Shown here: piece after piece, positions 8,019-16,800 of the stretch | Layout of the letters: each line of letters begins with the position of its first letter | How positions within the stretch are numbered: position 1 is the first letter of the stretch | DNA from: Maritimibacter sp. | GTDB lineage: Bacteria > Pseudomonadota > Alphaproteobacteria > Rhodobacterales > Rhodobacteraceae | Direction of reading: 5' to 3' | Assembly: GCA_017792445.1 (NCBI GenBank) | Contig: CP051232.1 | Location: 1,054,001-1,118,000, forward strand | DNA: 64,000 nt | Translations under genes and position numbers: made by a program | The notes under the pieces: generated by a model | The model's input: only the letters and a program-made list of their open reading frames with translations | Database searches by the model: none | What the model was told of the DNA's origin: nothing

Positions 8019-8946
8019 CGCGGGCTCCGATCCTCGGGTCGACAAGCCGGTACAGCAGGTCGGTTGCAAGATTGACCGCGACGAAGACCAGCGCCGTCAG
8101 CATCACCACGGCCTGCACCTTGGGAAAATCCCGCGCCTGGATCGCGTGGATCAGGAAGCCGCCAAGCCCGGGGCGGGCAAAGATCACCTCGATCATCACC
8201 GCGCCTTCCAGCAGAAAGGCCAGCTCTAGCCCCAGCACCGTCAGCACCGGGATCGCGGCATGCGGCGCCACGTGGGACAGGGCGCGTTCGCGCGGACCCA
8301 CCCCGCGCCGCGCCAGCGCGGGCAGAAACGGGGCGCCGCGCGCTTCCAGCAGGGCCGAGCGCAGAATGCGCGTCAGCGACGCCGCCACGCCCAGCCCAAG
8401 CGTCAAGCTGGGCAGGATCAGGTGGCGTGCGGTTCCCGCCCCTGTCGCCGGAAGCCACAGCAGCTTGACCGCGAAGCACAGGATCAGCAGCAGCGCCAGC
8501 CAGTAGGCGGGCATCGCCGCGCCCAGCGAGGCCAGGGCCACCGCCCCCCGGTCCACCCAGCCGCCGGGATGGCGGACGGCCAGCGCCGCCAGCGGGATCG
8601 ACACCGCCAGCCCGATGCCCAGCCCGATGAACGCCAGCGGCAGGGTCAGCAGGATGGCTGTACGCAGTTCGGGCCAGATCGGGCGGCCCGAGACCGAAGA
8701 GTTGCCAAGGTCGCCGGACAGCAACGGCGCCACCCAATGCGTGAAGGCGGTCCAGAACCCGGCGTCCAGCCCGGCCTCGGCGCGGATCTGGTCGACGATA
8801 TCCGCCGAGACGACCGAGTCGTACCGCGCCACCGCGATGGTCAGCGCCGGATCGCCCGGCGCGTGCCACAGCAGCGTGAAGGTGACGATGGCCGTGCCGG
8901 ACAGCACCACTGCGGCCCGCAGCAGAAGTTCCGTGATCTGTTTCAT
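8011..8946 (-). CDS. Nickel/peptide-type ABC permease (NikB/DppB-like), operon A
   Basis: 311-aa permease of the DppB/NikB branch. It has the characteristic N-terminal helix followed by APGDPA, a periplasmic stretch with LDAGFWTAFTHWVAPLLSGDLG, then five helices and the C-terminal GAVMIEVIFARPGLGGFLIHAIQARDFP signature (split here into GAVMIEVIFARPGLGG and FLIHAIQARDFP). The coupling loop LLEARGAPFLPALARRGVG is shortened relative to the usual RALLE...DYVRTARAKG pattern. The ATG overlaps the stop of the ATPase gene (ATGA). Confidence 0.9.
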   Translation of the reverse strand: MKQITELLLRAAVVLSGTAIVTFTLLWHAPGDPALTIAVARYDSVVSADIVDQIRAEAGLDAGFWTAFTHWVAPLLSGDLGNSSVSGRPIWPELRTAILLTLPLAFIGLGIGLAVSIPLAALAVRHPGGWVDRGAVALASLGAAMPAYWLALLLILCFAVKLLWLPATGAGTARHLILPSLTLGLGVAASLTRILRSALLEARGAPFLPALARRGVGPRERALSHVAPHAAIPVLTVLGLELAFLLEGAVMIEVIFARPGLGGFLIHAIQARDFPKVQAVVMLTALVFVAVNLATDLLYRLVDPRIGARDA

Positions 8947-9674
8947 GCCGCCGCGCGCCGCTCCAATGCGCCCAGCGAGACCGCGGCGCCGACAAGGCGT
9001 TGGCCATAGGCGCTTTGCGGTGCGCCGAAGAACGCGGTCGCTTCCGCCGCCTCCTCGATTACGCCGGCACGCAGCACGGCGACGGTATCGGCGTGGGCGG
9101 CGGCATAGCCAAGGTCATGGGTGACGATCAGGGCCGCGAAACCTTCCTCGCGTTGCAGGGCCGAGATCAGCCGCGCGGTGTGCTTCTGGGTCATGGCATC
9201 CAGGGCCGAAAGCGGTTCGTCGAACAGGATCAGCGGCGGCGCCGCGAGCAGCGCCCGCAACACGCCTAGACGTTGCGCCTGCCCGACCGAGACCTGATAG
9301 GGTCGCCTATCAAGGCAAGCCGGGTCCAGCTCAAGCCCGTCGCACAGTCGCGCGATCCGCTTCGGGTCGTCCGGCAGACCCTTGGCGCGCAACGGCTCCA
9401 GAACGGACCGCCGAAGCGACAGGCGAGGATTGAACGCCGCGCGCGGTTCCTGCATCACCAAAGCCGAGCCGCCCCGCGCGATCGGAGCGCCGTTCCATGT
9501 CACGCTACCGCGTTCCGGACGCAGCAGGCCCAGAACCGCCGCGACCAGCGTGGATTTCCCCGCCCCGCTTTCGCCCAGCACCGCAAGCGTGCGGCCGGGC
9601 TGAAGCGTCAGCGAGATGTCCTGCAGCACCGCGCGTCCGCCGCGATGCACTGTCAGCCGGTCGACCTTCAGCAT
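8943..9674 (-). CDS. Nickel/peptide-type ABC ATPase (NikE/DppF-like), operon A
   Basis: 243-aa ATPase. Seen: Walker A GESGAGKST near residue 35, Q-loop LVMQEPRAAFNPRLSLRR (the FNP typical of the Opp/Nik family), Walker B LILFDEPLSALD, and H-loop VTHDLGYAA. The signature motif is degenerate: YQVSVGQAQRLGV in place of LSGGQ. The C-terminus lacks the long oligopeptide-binding tail of DppF, as in metal-type members. It overlaps the previous ATPase gene by seven bases. Confidence 0.88.
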   Translation of the reverse strand: MLKVDRLTVHRGGRAVLQDISLTLQPGRTLAVLGESGAGKSTLVAAVLGLLRPERGSVTWNGAPIARGGSALVMQEPRAAFNPRLSLRRSVLEPLRAKGLPDDPKRIARLCDGLELDPACLDRRPYQVSVGQAQRLGVLRALLAAPPLILFDEPLSALDAMTQKHTARLISALQREEGFAALIVTHDLGYAAAHADTVAVLRAGVIEEAAEATAFFGAPQSAYGQRLVGAAVSLGALERRAAA

Positions 9675-10351
9675 GGCAGCTCTGCCCAGTTGCGATGCGC
9701 CACCAGCGCCTGCGCCGGGGCGCTTTCGGGGCGGTCGAGCAGGTCGCCCGTCGCGGCATCCTCGACGATACGCCCGTCGTGCAGCACCAGCAGCCGATGC
9801 GCCCGGGCGGCGGCAAGGCCAAGGTCATGCGTCACGATCAGAAGCGTCGTACCGGTCTCGGCGGCATGGGCCTCGACCAGTTCCAGCGTCGCCGCGGCGA
9901 TCACCGGATCAAGGGCCGAGGTCGGCTCGTCGAGGATCAGAAGCGACGGGCGCGCCAGAAGCGCCAGCGCGATGACAAAGCGCTGCTGCATGCCCCGGCT
10001 CCAGCCCCAGGGCCGGACGTTCAGCGGCCGTCCCTCCAGCCCGAGGGCGCGCAGGATCGCCCCTTGCCGGGCGAGGTCCGGCGCCAGCCCAAGCGCGCGC
10101 TCTGCCTGCCGCCAATGGAAGTCCAGCCGCCGCAGCGGATCCAGCGCCTCTTCGGGGCTTTGCGGAACGTGGGCCACGGCGATGCCCTCCGTCCGCAGGC
10201 GGTCGATCAGCGCGTGGCACAGGGTCGACTTGCCGGATCCGCTGGGACCGACAAGCCCGATGCGGCCGCCGGCCGGCAGGCTTAAGTCAGTCGGATGAAG
10301 AATGGTGCGGCCCGGCCGCATCGCGGACAGGCCCTTGATATGCAGGGTCAC
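9668..10351 (-). CDS. Nickel/peptide-type ABC ATPase (NikD/DppD-like), operon A
   Basis: Second ATPase of the importer (227 aa from the GTG at 10351, MTLHIKGLSA). Walker A GPSGSGKST near residue 31, Q-loop AHVPQSPEEALDPLRR, signature PWGWSRGMQQRFVIALAL (an Arg replaces the first Gly of the usual WSGGM), Walker B LLILDEPTSALDP and H-loop VTHDLGLA. A TTG 15 bases upstream is an alternative start but lies inside the binding-protein gene; the GTG, two bases after that gene's stop, is preferred. Both ATPases of this operon have altered signature motifs. Confidence 0.87.
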   Translation of the reverse strand: MTLHIKGLSAMRPGRTILHPTDLSLPAGGRIGLVGPSGSGKSTLCHALIDRLRTEGIAVAHVPQSPEEALDPLRRLDFHWRQAERALGLAPDLARQGAILRALGLEGRPLNVRPWGWSRGMQQRFVIALALLARPSLLILDEPTSALDPVIAAATLELVEAHAAETGTTLLIVTHDLGLAAARAHRLLVLHDGRIVEDAATGDLLDRPESAPAQALVAHRNWAELPC

Positions 10352-10353
10352 GC

Positions 10354-11877
10354 TCAGTCCGCCCAACGGACCTCGGGCGACAGCCAGTAGGTGATCGCTG
10401 GGTGCATCAGGAAGCCTTCCAGCCCGGCGCGGGCGACGGTGACCTGCGTGCCGTGGAACACCGGGATCAACGGAGCGTCTTCCGCGATGATCGCCTGAAC
10501 CTGCTCGTAGATTGCAAGGCGCGCGTCAAAGTCGAAGGTCTGCCGGCCCTCGGCCAGAAGCGCATCCAGCTCGGGGTTGGAATAACCGCCGATGTTACTG
10601 TCGGCGTCGCTGGCCAGAACCGCGCCCGGGAAATAGGCCGGATCGCCCGAGGGTGCGACACCCCATGCCTGCAGGTGCATATCGGCGGCGCCCGAGGCGA
10701 TGGCGTCGTTGTTGGCGCCCCATTCGCCGATCGACACGCGCGCGTCGATCCCGATCGCCATCAGGTAGGCCTGGATCAGTTCCGCCGTCGGCGGCAGCGC
10801 CGCGCGCGACGAATAGGTGACGATATCCAGCCGCAAAGGCGCACCGTCCAGCATCCACTGTCCGCCTTCCTTCACGGCACCGGCCTCTGCCAGCAGCGCC
10901 TCGGCGGCGGCGGGGTCGTAGGTCGGCGCGATGTCGGCGGCCCAGGGCATCATGGCGGGGTAAAGCGTGCCCGCAGGTTCACCGCCAACACCCGAAAGCG
11001 CGGCATCAACGATGCCCTGCCGGTCAATGGCCAGCGAGACCGCGCGGCGGATGCGGGCATCGGCCATCGGTCCGTTCGTCGCGTCGATGTCCAGCCAGTA
11101 CAGCTGAACCGTCGGCACCGTCAGCCCCTGCGCGTCGCCCGCCGTGATGCGCTCAAAGTCGGTTTCGGGGTAGTTGACGACAAGGTCGATATCGCCGGCT
11201 TCGAAGGCCAGCGCGGCCGCCGCCGGGTCCGTGACCGCCCGGACGGTGACCTCTGCCATCGCAGGGACGCCATCGCGGTAATCCGGGTTGGCGGCGACGG
11301 TATAGCTTTGGTCCGCCACCGCTTCGCGGAAGACAAAAGGCCCGGTCGCGTTGATCGGAAAGTCCTCGGACGGCGCGCCAAGGACGACGACGCCCGGCTC
11401 GGTCAGGATCCACGGGAAGGCGGCGTTCGGTTCCGAGGTGGTGAAGGTCACCACCAGATCGCCCTCGGCCTGCATGGTTTCGATCCCGAGAAGACCGGCA
11501 TTGCGCGGATTGTAGAAGTCCGAGTCGGGATCGATGATCGGGCCGAAGCTGTCGATCACCGCCTGCGCGGTCACGGGCGACCCGTCGTGGAACTGCAGGC
11601 CCTCTTTCAGCGTCACCCGCCACGTCGTGTCGTCAACCTGATCGAGGCTCTCCGCAAGGCGCGGATACAGCTCCATCCCGGTCGTCAGCCCCATCAGCGT
11701 TTCGGTCACGCCCATCTGGTTCGACATCCAGCCGTTGTAGCGAATGCGCGGATCGGGGACATCGGCGGTCGGGCCGCTGAGATAGGCGATCGTCAGGCTG
11801 CCATCCTGCGCGGCCACAGGCTGCGCCAGAGGCAGGGTGAGCGCCGTCAAGGCGGCGAAGGCTACAGTTCGAAGCAC
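10354..11877 (-). CDS. Periplasmic solute-binding protein (SBP_bac_5), operon A
   Basis: 507-aa cluster C binding protein of the nickel/peptide/opine class, first gene of operon A. It starts with GTG (residues MLRTVAFAALTALTLPLA..., signal peptide cleaved near VAAQ) behind a strong GGAGGG site eight bases upstream. Family landmarks: an LAESLDQVDDTTWRVTLKEG segment near residue 80, FHDGSPVTAQAVIDSF, the ATGPFVFREAV loop, and RRAVSLAIDRQGIV in domain II. Such proteins bind peptides, nickel-chelates or opine metallophores; ligand cannot be read from sequence. A Zur-like palindrome 15 bases upstream of the GTG points to a zinc- or chelator-related ligand. Confidence 0.88.
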   Translation of the reverse strand: MLRTVAFAALTALTLPLAQPVAAQDGSLTIAYLSGPTADVPDPRIRYNGWMSNQMGVTETLMGLTTGMELYPRLAESLDQVDDTTWRVTLKEGLQFHDGSPVTAQAVIDSFGPIIDPDSDFYNPRNAGLLGIETMQAEGDLVVTFTTSEPNAAFPWILTEPGVVVLGAPSEDFPINATGPFVFREAVADQSYTVAANPDYRDGVPAMAEVTVRAVTDPAAAALAFEAGDIDLVVNYPETDFERITAGDAQGLTVPTVQLYWLDIDATNGPMADARIRRAVSLAIDRQGIVDAALSGVGGEPAGTLYPAMMPWAADIAPTYDPAAAEALLAEAGAVKEGGQWMLDGAPLRLDIVTYSSRAALPPTAELIQAYLMAIGIDARVSIGEWGANNDAIASGAADMHLQAWGVAPSGDPAYFPGAVLASDADSNIGGYSNPELDALLAEGRQTFDFDARLAIYEQVQAIIAEDAPLIPVFHGTQVTVARAGLEGFLMHPAITYWLSPEVRWAD

Positions 11878-11892
11878 GCGATTCCCTCCGTT

Positions 11893-11904
11893 ACGTTATA
11901 ACAT
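11893..11904. promoter_or_regulatory. Second Zur-like operator, in front of operon A
   Basis: Read on the minus strand the site is ATGTTATAACGT, a near-perfect palindrome differing by one base from the ATGTTATAACAT before zur. It begins three bases upstream of the Shine-Dalgarno sequence of the operon A binding-protein gene, in an otherwise GC-rich spacer (11878-11988). Its closeness to the start codon would put it at or just downstream of the transcription start. Confidence 0.65.
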
Positions 11905-11988
11905 TCCTGTTAGGTGTACCGCGAAGGGGCGTCAACATTCCCGACCCTTTTCATACGATATTTCCCGATCCCGGATACCGCGCCCCGG

Positions 11989-13419
11989 TCATGGCCGTCT
12001 CATCGGCTCAGTCAAACCGACCCCTTGCGCGCGAACGCGAACCTCGGTGCAGCCAAGGACAGCGCTCAGCCAGGTGTCATGGGTCGCGACGATCACGCCG
12101 ATGCCCTGTTCCAGCGCCTCTAGCAGCAGGTCCGCGATGCGACGGCGCGACAGGGTATCAAGCGCGCTTGTGGGCTCGTCGGCAACCAGCAAGAGCGGCT
12201 CTGCCGACAGGGCGCGCGCAATGGCGACGCGCTGGCACTGACCGGTCGACAATTCCTGCGGCCGGGCGTCGGGGTCGATGCCGTCCAGTCCGACCCGCGC
12301 CAGCATTTCACGCGCCAGTTCCCTGCGGACCTTCCGTGGCAGGCGACGGCGCGCTGCCGCAGGCTCGGTCACAGAACGCCAGACCGGCCAGCGGGCATCG
12401 AGACTGGCCGAGGCGTTCTGGAAGATCGGCATGATGGCGCCCGGACGCGACAGATCGGGATGCCGGTCGATGGCGCCGCTGTCGGGCGTTTCGATCCCCG
12501 CCAGCAGGCGCAGCAACGTCGACTTGCCCGCGCCGGACGGTCCGATCACACCGACCGCCGCCCCCTTCCCTATCTCGACCGAGACCGGGTGAAGCGCCGG
12601 GCGGTCAGGTCCATAGCTGCGCGTCACGTCCCGCGCCGACAGAAGTGTATGGCCCGGCGATCTGCGGTTGGGCACGGCGACGTCCTGAGACCGCAGCAGC
12701 GCGCGCGTAGCCGGATGGCCCGCGCCGTCCAGACGGTTCGCGGCGCAGGTTTCGACGATCCGGCCATTGTCCAGCACCGCGATCCGGTCGGCGTGGCGAC
12801 GCACGAGGCCAAGGTCGTGACTGATCAGCAGGATGGCAGAGCCGCTGTCCCGCAGCGTGGACAGAACCCCGTCGGCACGGTCGGTATCCAGCGCGCTGGT
12901 CGGCTCGTCCGCCACGATCAGCGGCGGGCGATGGGCGGACGCAGCCGCGATGGAAGCGCGTTGCAGCATTCCGCCGCTCCAGCAATGCGGCGCCAGCCGC
13001 GACTGGCGGCCCGGTTCGGCGATACCGACGGCGGACAGCCGGTCAAGGATCGTGGTCTGGTCGACCCGAAGCCCCCGCGCACGCCACGCCTCGGCCACGT
13101 GATCCTGGACCTGGCGCAGCGGATCGCAGGCGGCGAAGGGGTCCTGCGCCACATAGCCGATGCCCGCACCGCGTAGCGCGCGCCAGTGCGAACCGTCTGC
13201 GGTCACAAGGTCCGTGCCGTCGAACATCGCACGCCCCGCCACGCGTGCCGATGTGTCGTGCATCCCGGTCAGCACCCGGGCGATTGTCGTCTTGCCCGAC
13301 CCGGACGCGCCGACCAGCGCCACGCATTCCCCCGGCCCGATCGCGAAGGACACCCGGTCGACCACCGTGTCGGCACCGTAGGCAACCGTGAGATCCTGCA
13401 CGTCCAGCAGCGCGTTCAT
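11989..13419 (-). CDS. Fused two-domain nickel/peptide-type ABC ATPase, operon B
   Basis: 476-aa protein with two complete nucleotide-binding domains. Domain 1 (about 1-240): Walker A GASGSGKTT, Q-loop GYVAQDPFAACDPLRQ, signature CWSGGMLQRASIAAA, Walker B LIVADEPTSALD. Domain 2 (about 255-470): Walker A GPSGAGKST, Q-loop MPIFQNASASLDAR, signature ELSTGQCQRVAIARAL, Walker B LLVADEPTSALD, H-loop THDTW. It thus replaces the separate DppD and DppF proteins. The ATG at 13419 (MNALLDVQDL) starts domain 1 exactly; the stop precedes operon A by 111 bases. The permease genes lie immediately upstream. Confidence 0.9.
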   Translation of the reverse strand: MNALLDVQDLTVAYGADTVVDRVSFAIGPGECVALVGASGSGKTTIARVLTGMHDTSARVAGRAMFDGTDLVTADGSHWRALRGAGIGYVAQDPFAACDPLRQVQDHVAEAWRARGLRVDQTTILDRLSAVGIAEPGRQSRLAPHCWSGGMLQRASIAAASAHRPPLIVADEPTSALDTDRADGVLSTLRDSGSAILLISHDLGLVRRHADRIAVLDNGRIVETCAANRLDGAGHPATRALLRSQDVAVPNRRSPGHTLLSARDVTRSYGPDRPALHPVSVEIGKGAAVGVIGPSGAGKSTLLRLLAGIETPDSGAIDRHPDLSRPGAIMPIFQNASASLDARWPVWRSVTEPAAARRRLPRKVRRELAREMLARVGLDGIDPDARPQELSTGQCQRVAIARALSAEPLLLVADEPTSALDTLSRRRIADLLLEALEQGIGVIVATHDTWLSAVLGCTEVRVRAQGVGLTEPMRRP

Positions 13420-14306
13420 CTGCGGCCCTCGACGGCCAGCACGTCGCGCAGACCGTGGCTGATCAGATTGGCCGACAGCACCGACAGCAGGATCATCGCC
13501 GCCGGGCCCCACAGCAGCCAAGGGGCGACCACGAAATACAGCCGCGCTTCGGACAGCATCGCGCCCCACTCTGCATGCGGCGGCTGAACGCCCAGCCCAA
13601 GAAAGGACAGCCCCGAGATCGCACCGATCATGCCACCCAGCGCCAGCGAGGCGACCACGCCCAGATGCAGCGCGATGCCCGGCAGGACATGCCCGGCCAC
13701 GATGCGCCGGTGCGGCACACCGGCCATGCGGGCTGCGATCACATCGGGCCGGTCGCGTGCCGACAGGGCCAGCGACCGCGCCAGCCGCGCATACCACGCC
13801 CAGTCGGCGATAATCAGCGCGATCAGCAGGTTGCCGAAACCCGGACCGAGTATGCCGATGACGGCGAAGGCCAGCACCAGTCCCGGCAGGCTCATCATCA
13901 CATCGGCGAAGCGCATCATCACCGCGTCCGCCACTCCGCGTGCCAGCCCGGCCAGGGTGCCGTAGACAAGCCCGATCGCGAAGATCGACACCAGCACGGC
14001 CAACGCCGCACCAAGCGAACGCCACGCTCCGTCCATCAGCCGTGACAGCAGGTCCCGCCCGGTGACGTCGGTGCCCAGCAGATGCGGCCAGCCCGGACCT
14101 TGCAGCGCGGCGCCATAGTCGGGCCAGTCCGGTTCAAACGGGGTCCAGATGGCGCCAAGCAGCGTAAACAGCAGCAGGACCGCGCCAAGGCAAAGCCCGG
14201 CGCGCCCGCTGCGGTGTCGCCAGAGCCGTCGCAGGAACCGGCGGTCCGTGGCGGTGACCGGATCGCGCGGGCGACCGGGACTGAGAAGCGTTTCTGCCAC
14301 CGTCAT
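13416..14306 (-). CDS. Nickel/peptide-type ABC permease (NikC/DppC-like), operon B
   Basis: 296-aa permease. Begins with a cytoplasmic basic stretch (RRFLRRLWRHRSGRAGL) and one helix, then LLGTDVTGRDLLSRLMDGAWRSLG, the typical DppC segment, five further helices, coupling loop RPDVIAARMAGVPHRRI and the terminal LSFLGLGVQPPHAEWGAML. The ATG at 14306 overlaps the stop of the other permease gene by four bases, and its own stop overlaps the ATPase start as ATGA. Unlike operon A it retains the full coupling loop. Confidence 0.91.
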   Translation of the reverse strand: MTVAETLLSPGRPRDPVTATDRRFLRRLWRHRSGRAGLCLGAVLLLFTLLGAIWTPFEPDWPDYGAALQGPGWPHLLGTDVTGRDLLSRLMDGAWRSLGAALAVLVSIFAIGLVYGTLAGLARGVADAVMMRFADVMMSLPGLVLAFAVIGILGPGFGNLLIALIIADWAWYARLARSLALSARDRPDVIAARMAGVPHRRIVAGHVLPGIALHLGVVASLALGGMIGAISGLSFLGLGVQPPHAEWGAMLSEARLYFVVAPWLLWGPAAMILLSVLSANLISHGLRDVLAVEGRR

Positions 14307-15244
14307 CGGCGTGGCTCCCGCAGTCGCGGATCGATGGCCATCGCCGCAAGGTCGACCAGCAAGGCCGCCGCCACATACATCAGCGCCGACACCAGCACGA
14401 AAGCCTGCACCACGGGAAAGTCCCGGGCCGACAGCGCCTCGAGCGCGTAGCTGCCAAGACCCGGCCATGTGAAGACCGCCTCGATGATCGGTGCGCCGCC
14501 CAGCAGCGCGCCGACGGAAACGCCGATCGCGGTCAGGAAAGGCAGCAGCGCGTTGGGCAGGCCGTGGCGCAGCAGTATGCGGGTCTCGCCCGCGCCGCGC
14601 GCCCGGGCCACGTGGGCAAAGCCGCTGTCCATCACCTCGATCAGCGACGCGCGCATCAACTGCGTCCAGCCCGCCGCGCGGTCCACCCCGATGATCAGCG
14701 CCGGAAGGACGGCATAAGCCAACGCGCCCCCCGACAGAACCTTGCCGACCCCGGCGTTGACCACGATGTACTGCAGCGCCAGCAGGGCGAACAGGAATGT
14801 CGGCAAAGCCGCTCCGATCTGGGAATAGGCGCGGATCGCGCGATCCGGCCAGCGGTCGCGGAACCGGGCCGAGATCAGCGCCAGAGCCAGTGCGCAGCCG
14901 ACCGAGATCACCAGCGCCAGACCCAGCAAGGTCAGCGTCGCGGGGAGCCGCTTGGAGATCTCCTCGGCCACCGGGCGACCGCTGCGCCACGACACCGACA
15001 GATCGCCCTGCACGACCTTACCCAGCCAGCTTGCGTATTGCACCGGCAAGGGACGGTCGAGCCCGATGTCTTCGCGCATCTGCTCGATCTCTGCCGGCAG
15101 GGGTTCATGCTGCGGCGCCCGCGCTTTCAGGATCCGATACGCCGGGTCGCCCGGCGCAAGCGGAAGCATCGCCCAGACCAGAAGGCTGGCGGCCAAGGCC
15201 GTCAGCACGGCCTGGGCGATACGTTGCAGGGCCGCAGCCAGCAT
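14303..15244 (-). CDS. Nickel/peptide-type ABC permease (NikB/DppB-like), operon B
   Basis: 313-aa permease with the N-terminal helix followed by [11 protein letters not shown], a periplasmic segment containing [22 protein letters not shown]-like spacing, coupling loop [17 protein letters not shown], and the C-terminal [20 protein letters not shown] signature. Partner of the NikC-like permease, gene overlap ATGA. Four bases separate its start from the binding-protein stop. A cobalt or corrinoid substrate is inferred only from the riboswitch at the head of the operon. Confidence 0.91.
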   Translation of the reverse strand: [313 protein letters not shown]

Positions 15245-15248
15245 CGCG

Positions 15249-16787
15249 CTATTTCAGCGCATCGGGCCGGGTCTGCCAGCCGATGTGACGCCATGCGACG
15301 CCGGGCACGTAGGTCGACCATGCGTCCGACGCCAGCGCGCGTTCGCGGTGCATCGTCAGGTTGAAGACGTAGGGGTCGTCCTCGACAAGAATGCGCTGGA
15401 TCTCGGCCAGTATCTCGTAGCGGCGGCCGGTATCGGCGGTGGCGTTCAGTTCCTCTGCCAGCGCGTCGATCTCTGCATTGGAATAGCTCGCATAGTTCCG
15501 GTCGCCGCCGGTCAGGACGTAGCGCGCAAGGAAGCCCTGCACCGCGCCCACCGTCGCCGTGCCGTTGGACAGCAGCGCGATGTCCCAGTCGAGCGATCCC
15601 GCTTTCAAAGCGTCGTTGACCGAGTCGACCGACACGATGTCCGAGGCGACACCGATGTCGCGCAGATACGCCTGCATCGCGTTGGACAGCGGCACGAGAT
15701 CGGGTTGCTGCGGATAGATCACAAGGGTCAGGGACAGCGGTTCGCCGTCCTTCATCCGCGTGTCGCCCTCCAGCGTCCAGCCGGCGGCATCCAGAAGCGA
15801 CGCCGCCTCTGCCGCGTCGAACTCGTAGTTGGCGACGGCCCAAGGGAAGGTCTCGGTGTAAAGCCCGACCGCCTCGGCGGTCGCTCCCCGGAACACCGCT
15901 CCGGCAATCTCGGCATAGTTCTGCGCCTTCATGACAGCCTGCCGTACCGCGACGTCGGTCAGCGGACCCTCTGCGGTGTTCATGTAGCCGACGAAGCCGC
16001 CCGCCGAGATCGGACCCAGCGCAAGGTTCACGTTCGGCGTGGCGTCATAGACCGGCTTGGCCGAGACCTGCGGATACAGCGCGATGTCCGCCTCGTCATT
16101 CTGGATCGCCAGCGCGCGGGCGTTGATGTCGCCGACGAAGCCGACGGTGACACCCGGCATCGCGGGCGCGCCGCGCCAGTAGTCGTCATTGCGGGTCGCG
16201 ACCAGTTGCTCGTCGTTCAGGTCCTCGACCTCGTAGGGGCCGGTATAGATGCCGGCGCCCTCCAGCGTTTCCCAGTCGCCCCCGGCCGCGGTGACGGTCG
16301 GAAGATCGTAGATGAGGAAATAGGACTCGTGCGCCAGAATGTTCGGCAGTTCGGGCAGCGGGGCTGCGCTGCGCACGGTGATTTCCAAAGGTCCGGTCGC
16401 CTCGAACACAGTGGCCTCGGGCACGACGCCCTGCACGCCGCTCGAATTGGCGCGGCGGTAGTCGATCACCTCCATCACCGCGGCGGCATCCAGCGCGCGG
16501 CCGTTATGGAAGGTGACGCCCTCGTTCAATGCGATCACCCACGTCAGGTCATCCACCTGCGTCAGGCTTTTCGCAAGCCACGGGGCAATGCTGCCGTCCG
16601 GCTGGAATTCCATAAGCAGTTCGGCGACACCGAATTCCTGCATCCAGAACCCTTCGCTGTCGGGGTCCATGCTGTCGATCTTGAACGAGGTCAGAATGCG
16701 GATCGGCTGATCCTGCGCGTCGGCGACAAGGGGCAGTCCCACCAGCGCGGCGGACAGGAGAGCAGGCGCGAAAAGGCGTTTGGTCAT
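15249..16787 (-). CDS. Periplasmic solute-binding protein (SBP_bac_5), operon B
   Basis: 512-aa cluster C binding protein. Signal peptide MTKRLFAPALLSAALVGLPL with cleavage near VADAQ. Landmarks: LTQVDDLTWVIALNEGVTFHNGR, the AGIYTGPYEVEDL loop, and LTDVAVRQAVMKAQNYAEI in domain II. It lies 13 bases after the 2Fe-2S protein gene, so it belongs to the riboswitch-controlled transcript. The ligand could be a cobalt chelate, a corrinoid or a precursor; sequence alone cannot decide. Start at 16787 behind AAGAGAAA; upstream in-frame codons overlap the preceding gene. Confidence 0.88.
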   Translation of the reverse strand: MTKRLFAPALLSAALVGLPLVADAQDQPIRILTSFKIDSMDPDSEGFWMQEFGVAELLMEFQPDGSIAPWLAKSLTQVDDLTWVIALNEGVTFHNGRALDAAAVMEVIDYRRANSSGVQGVVPEATVFEATGPLEITVRSAAPLPELPNILAHESYFLIYDLPTVTAAGGDWETLEGAGIYTGPYEVEDLNDEQLVATRNDDYWRGAPAMPGVTVGFVGDINARALAIQNDEADIALYPQVSAKPVYDATPNVNLALGPISAGGFVGYMNTAEGPLTDVAVRQAVMKAQNYAEIAGAVFRGATAEAVGLYTETFPWAVANYEFDAAEAASLLDAAGWTLEGDTRMKDGEPLSLTLVIYPQQPDLVPLSNAMQAYLRDIGVASDIVSVDSVNDALKAGSLDWDIALLSNGTATVGAVQGFLARYVLTGGDRNYASYSNAEIDALAEELNATADTGRRYEILAEIQRILVEDDPYVFNLTMHRERALASDAWSTYVPGVAWRHIGWQTRPDALK

Positions 16788-16800
16788 CGGGATTTCTCTT

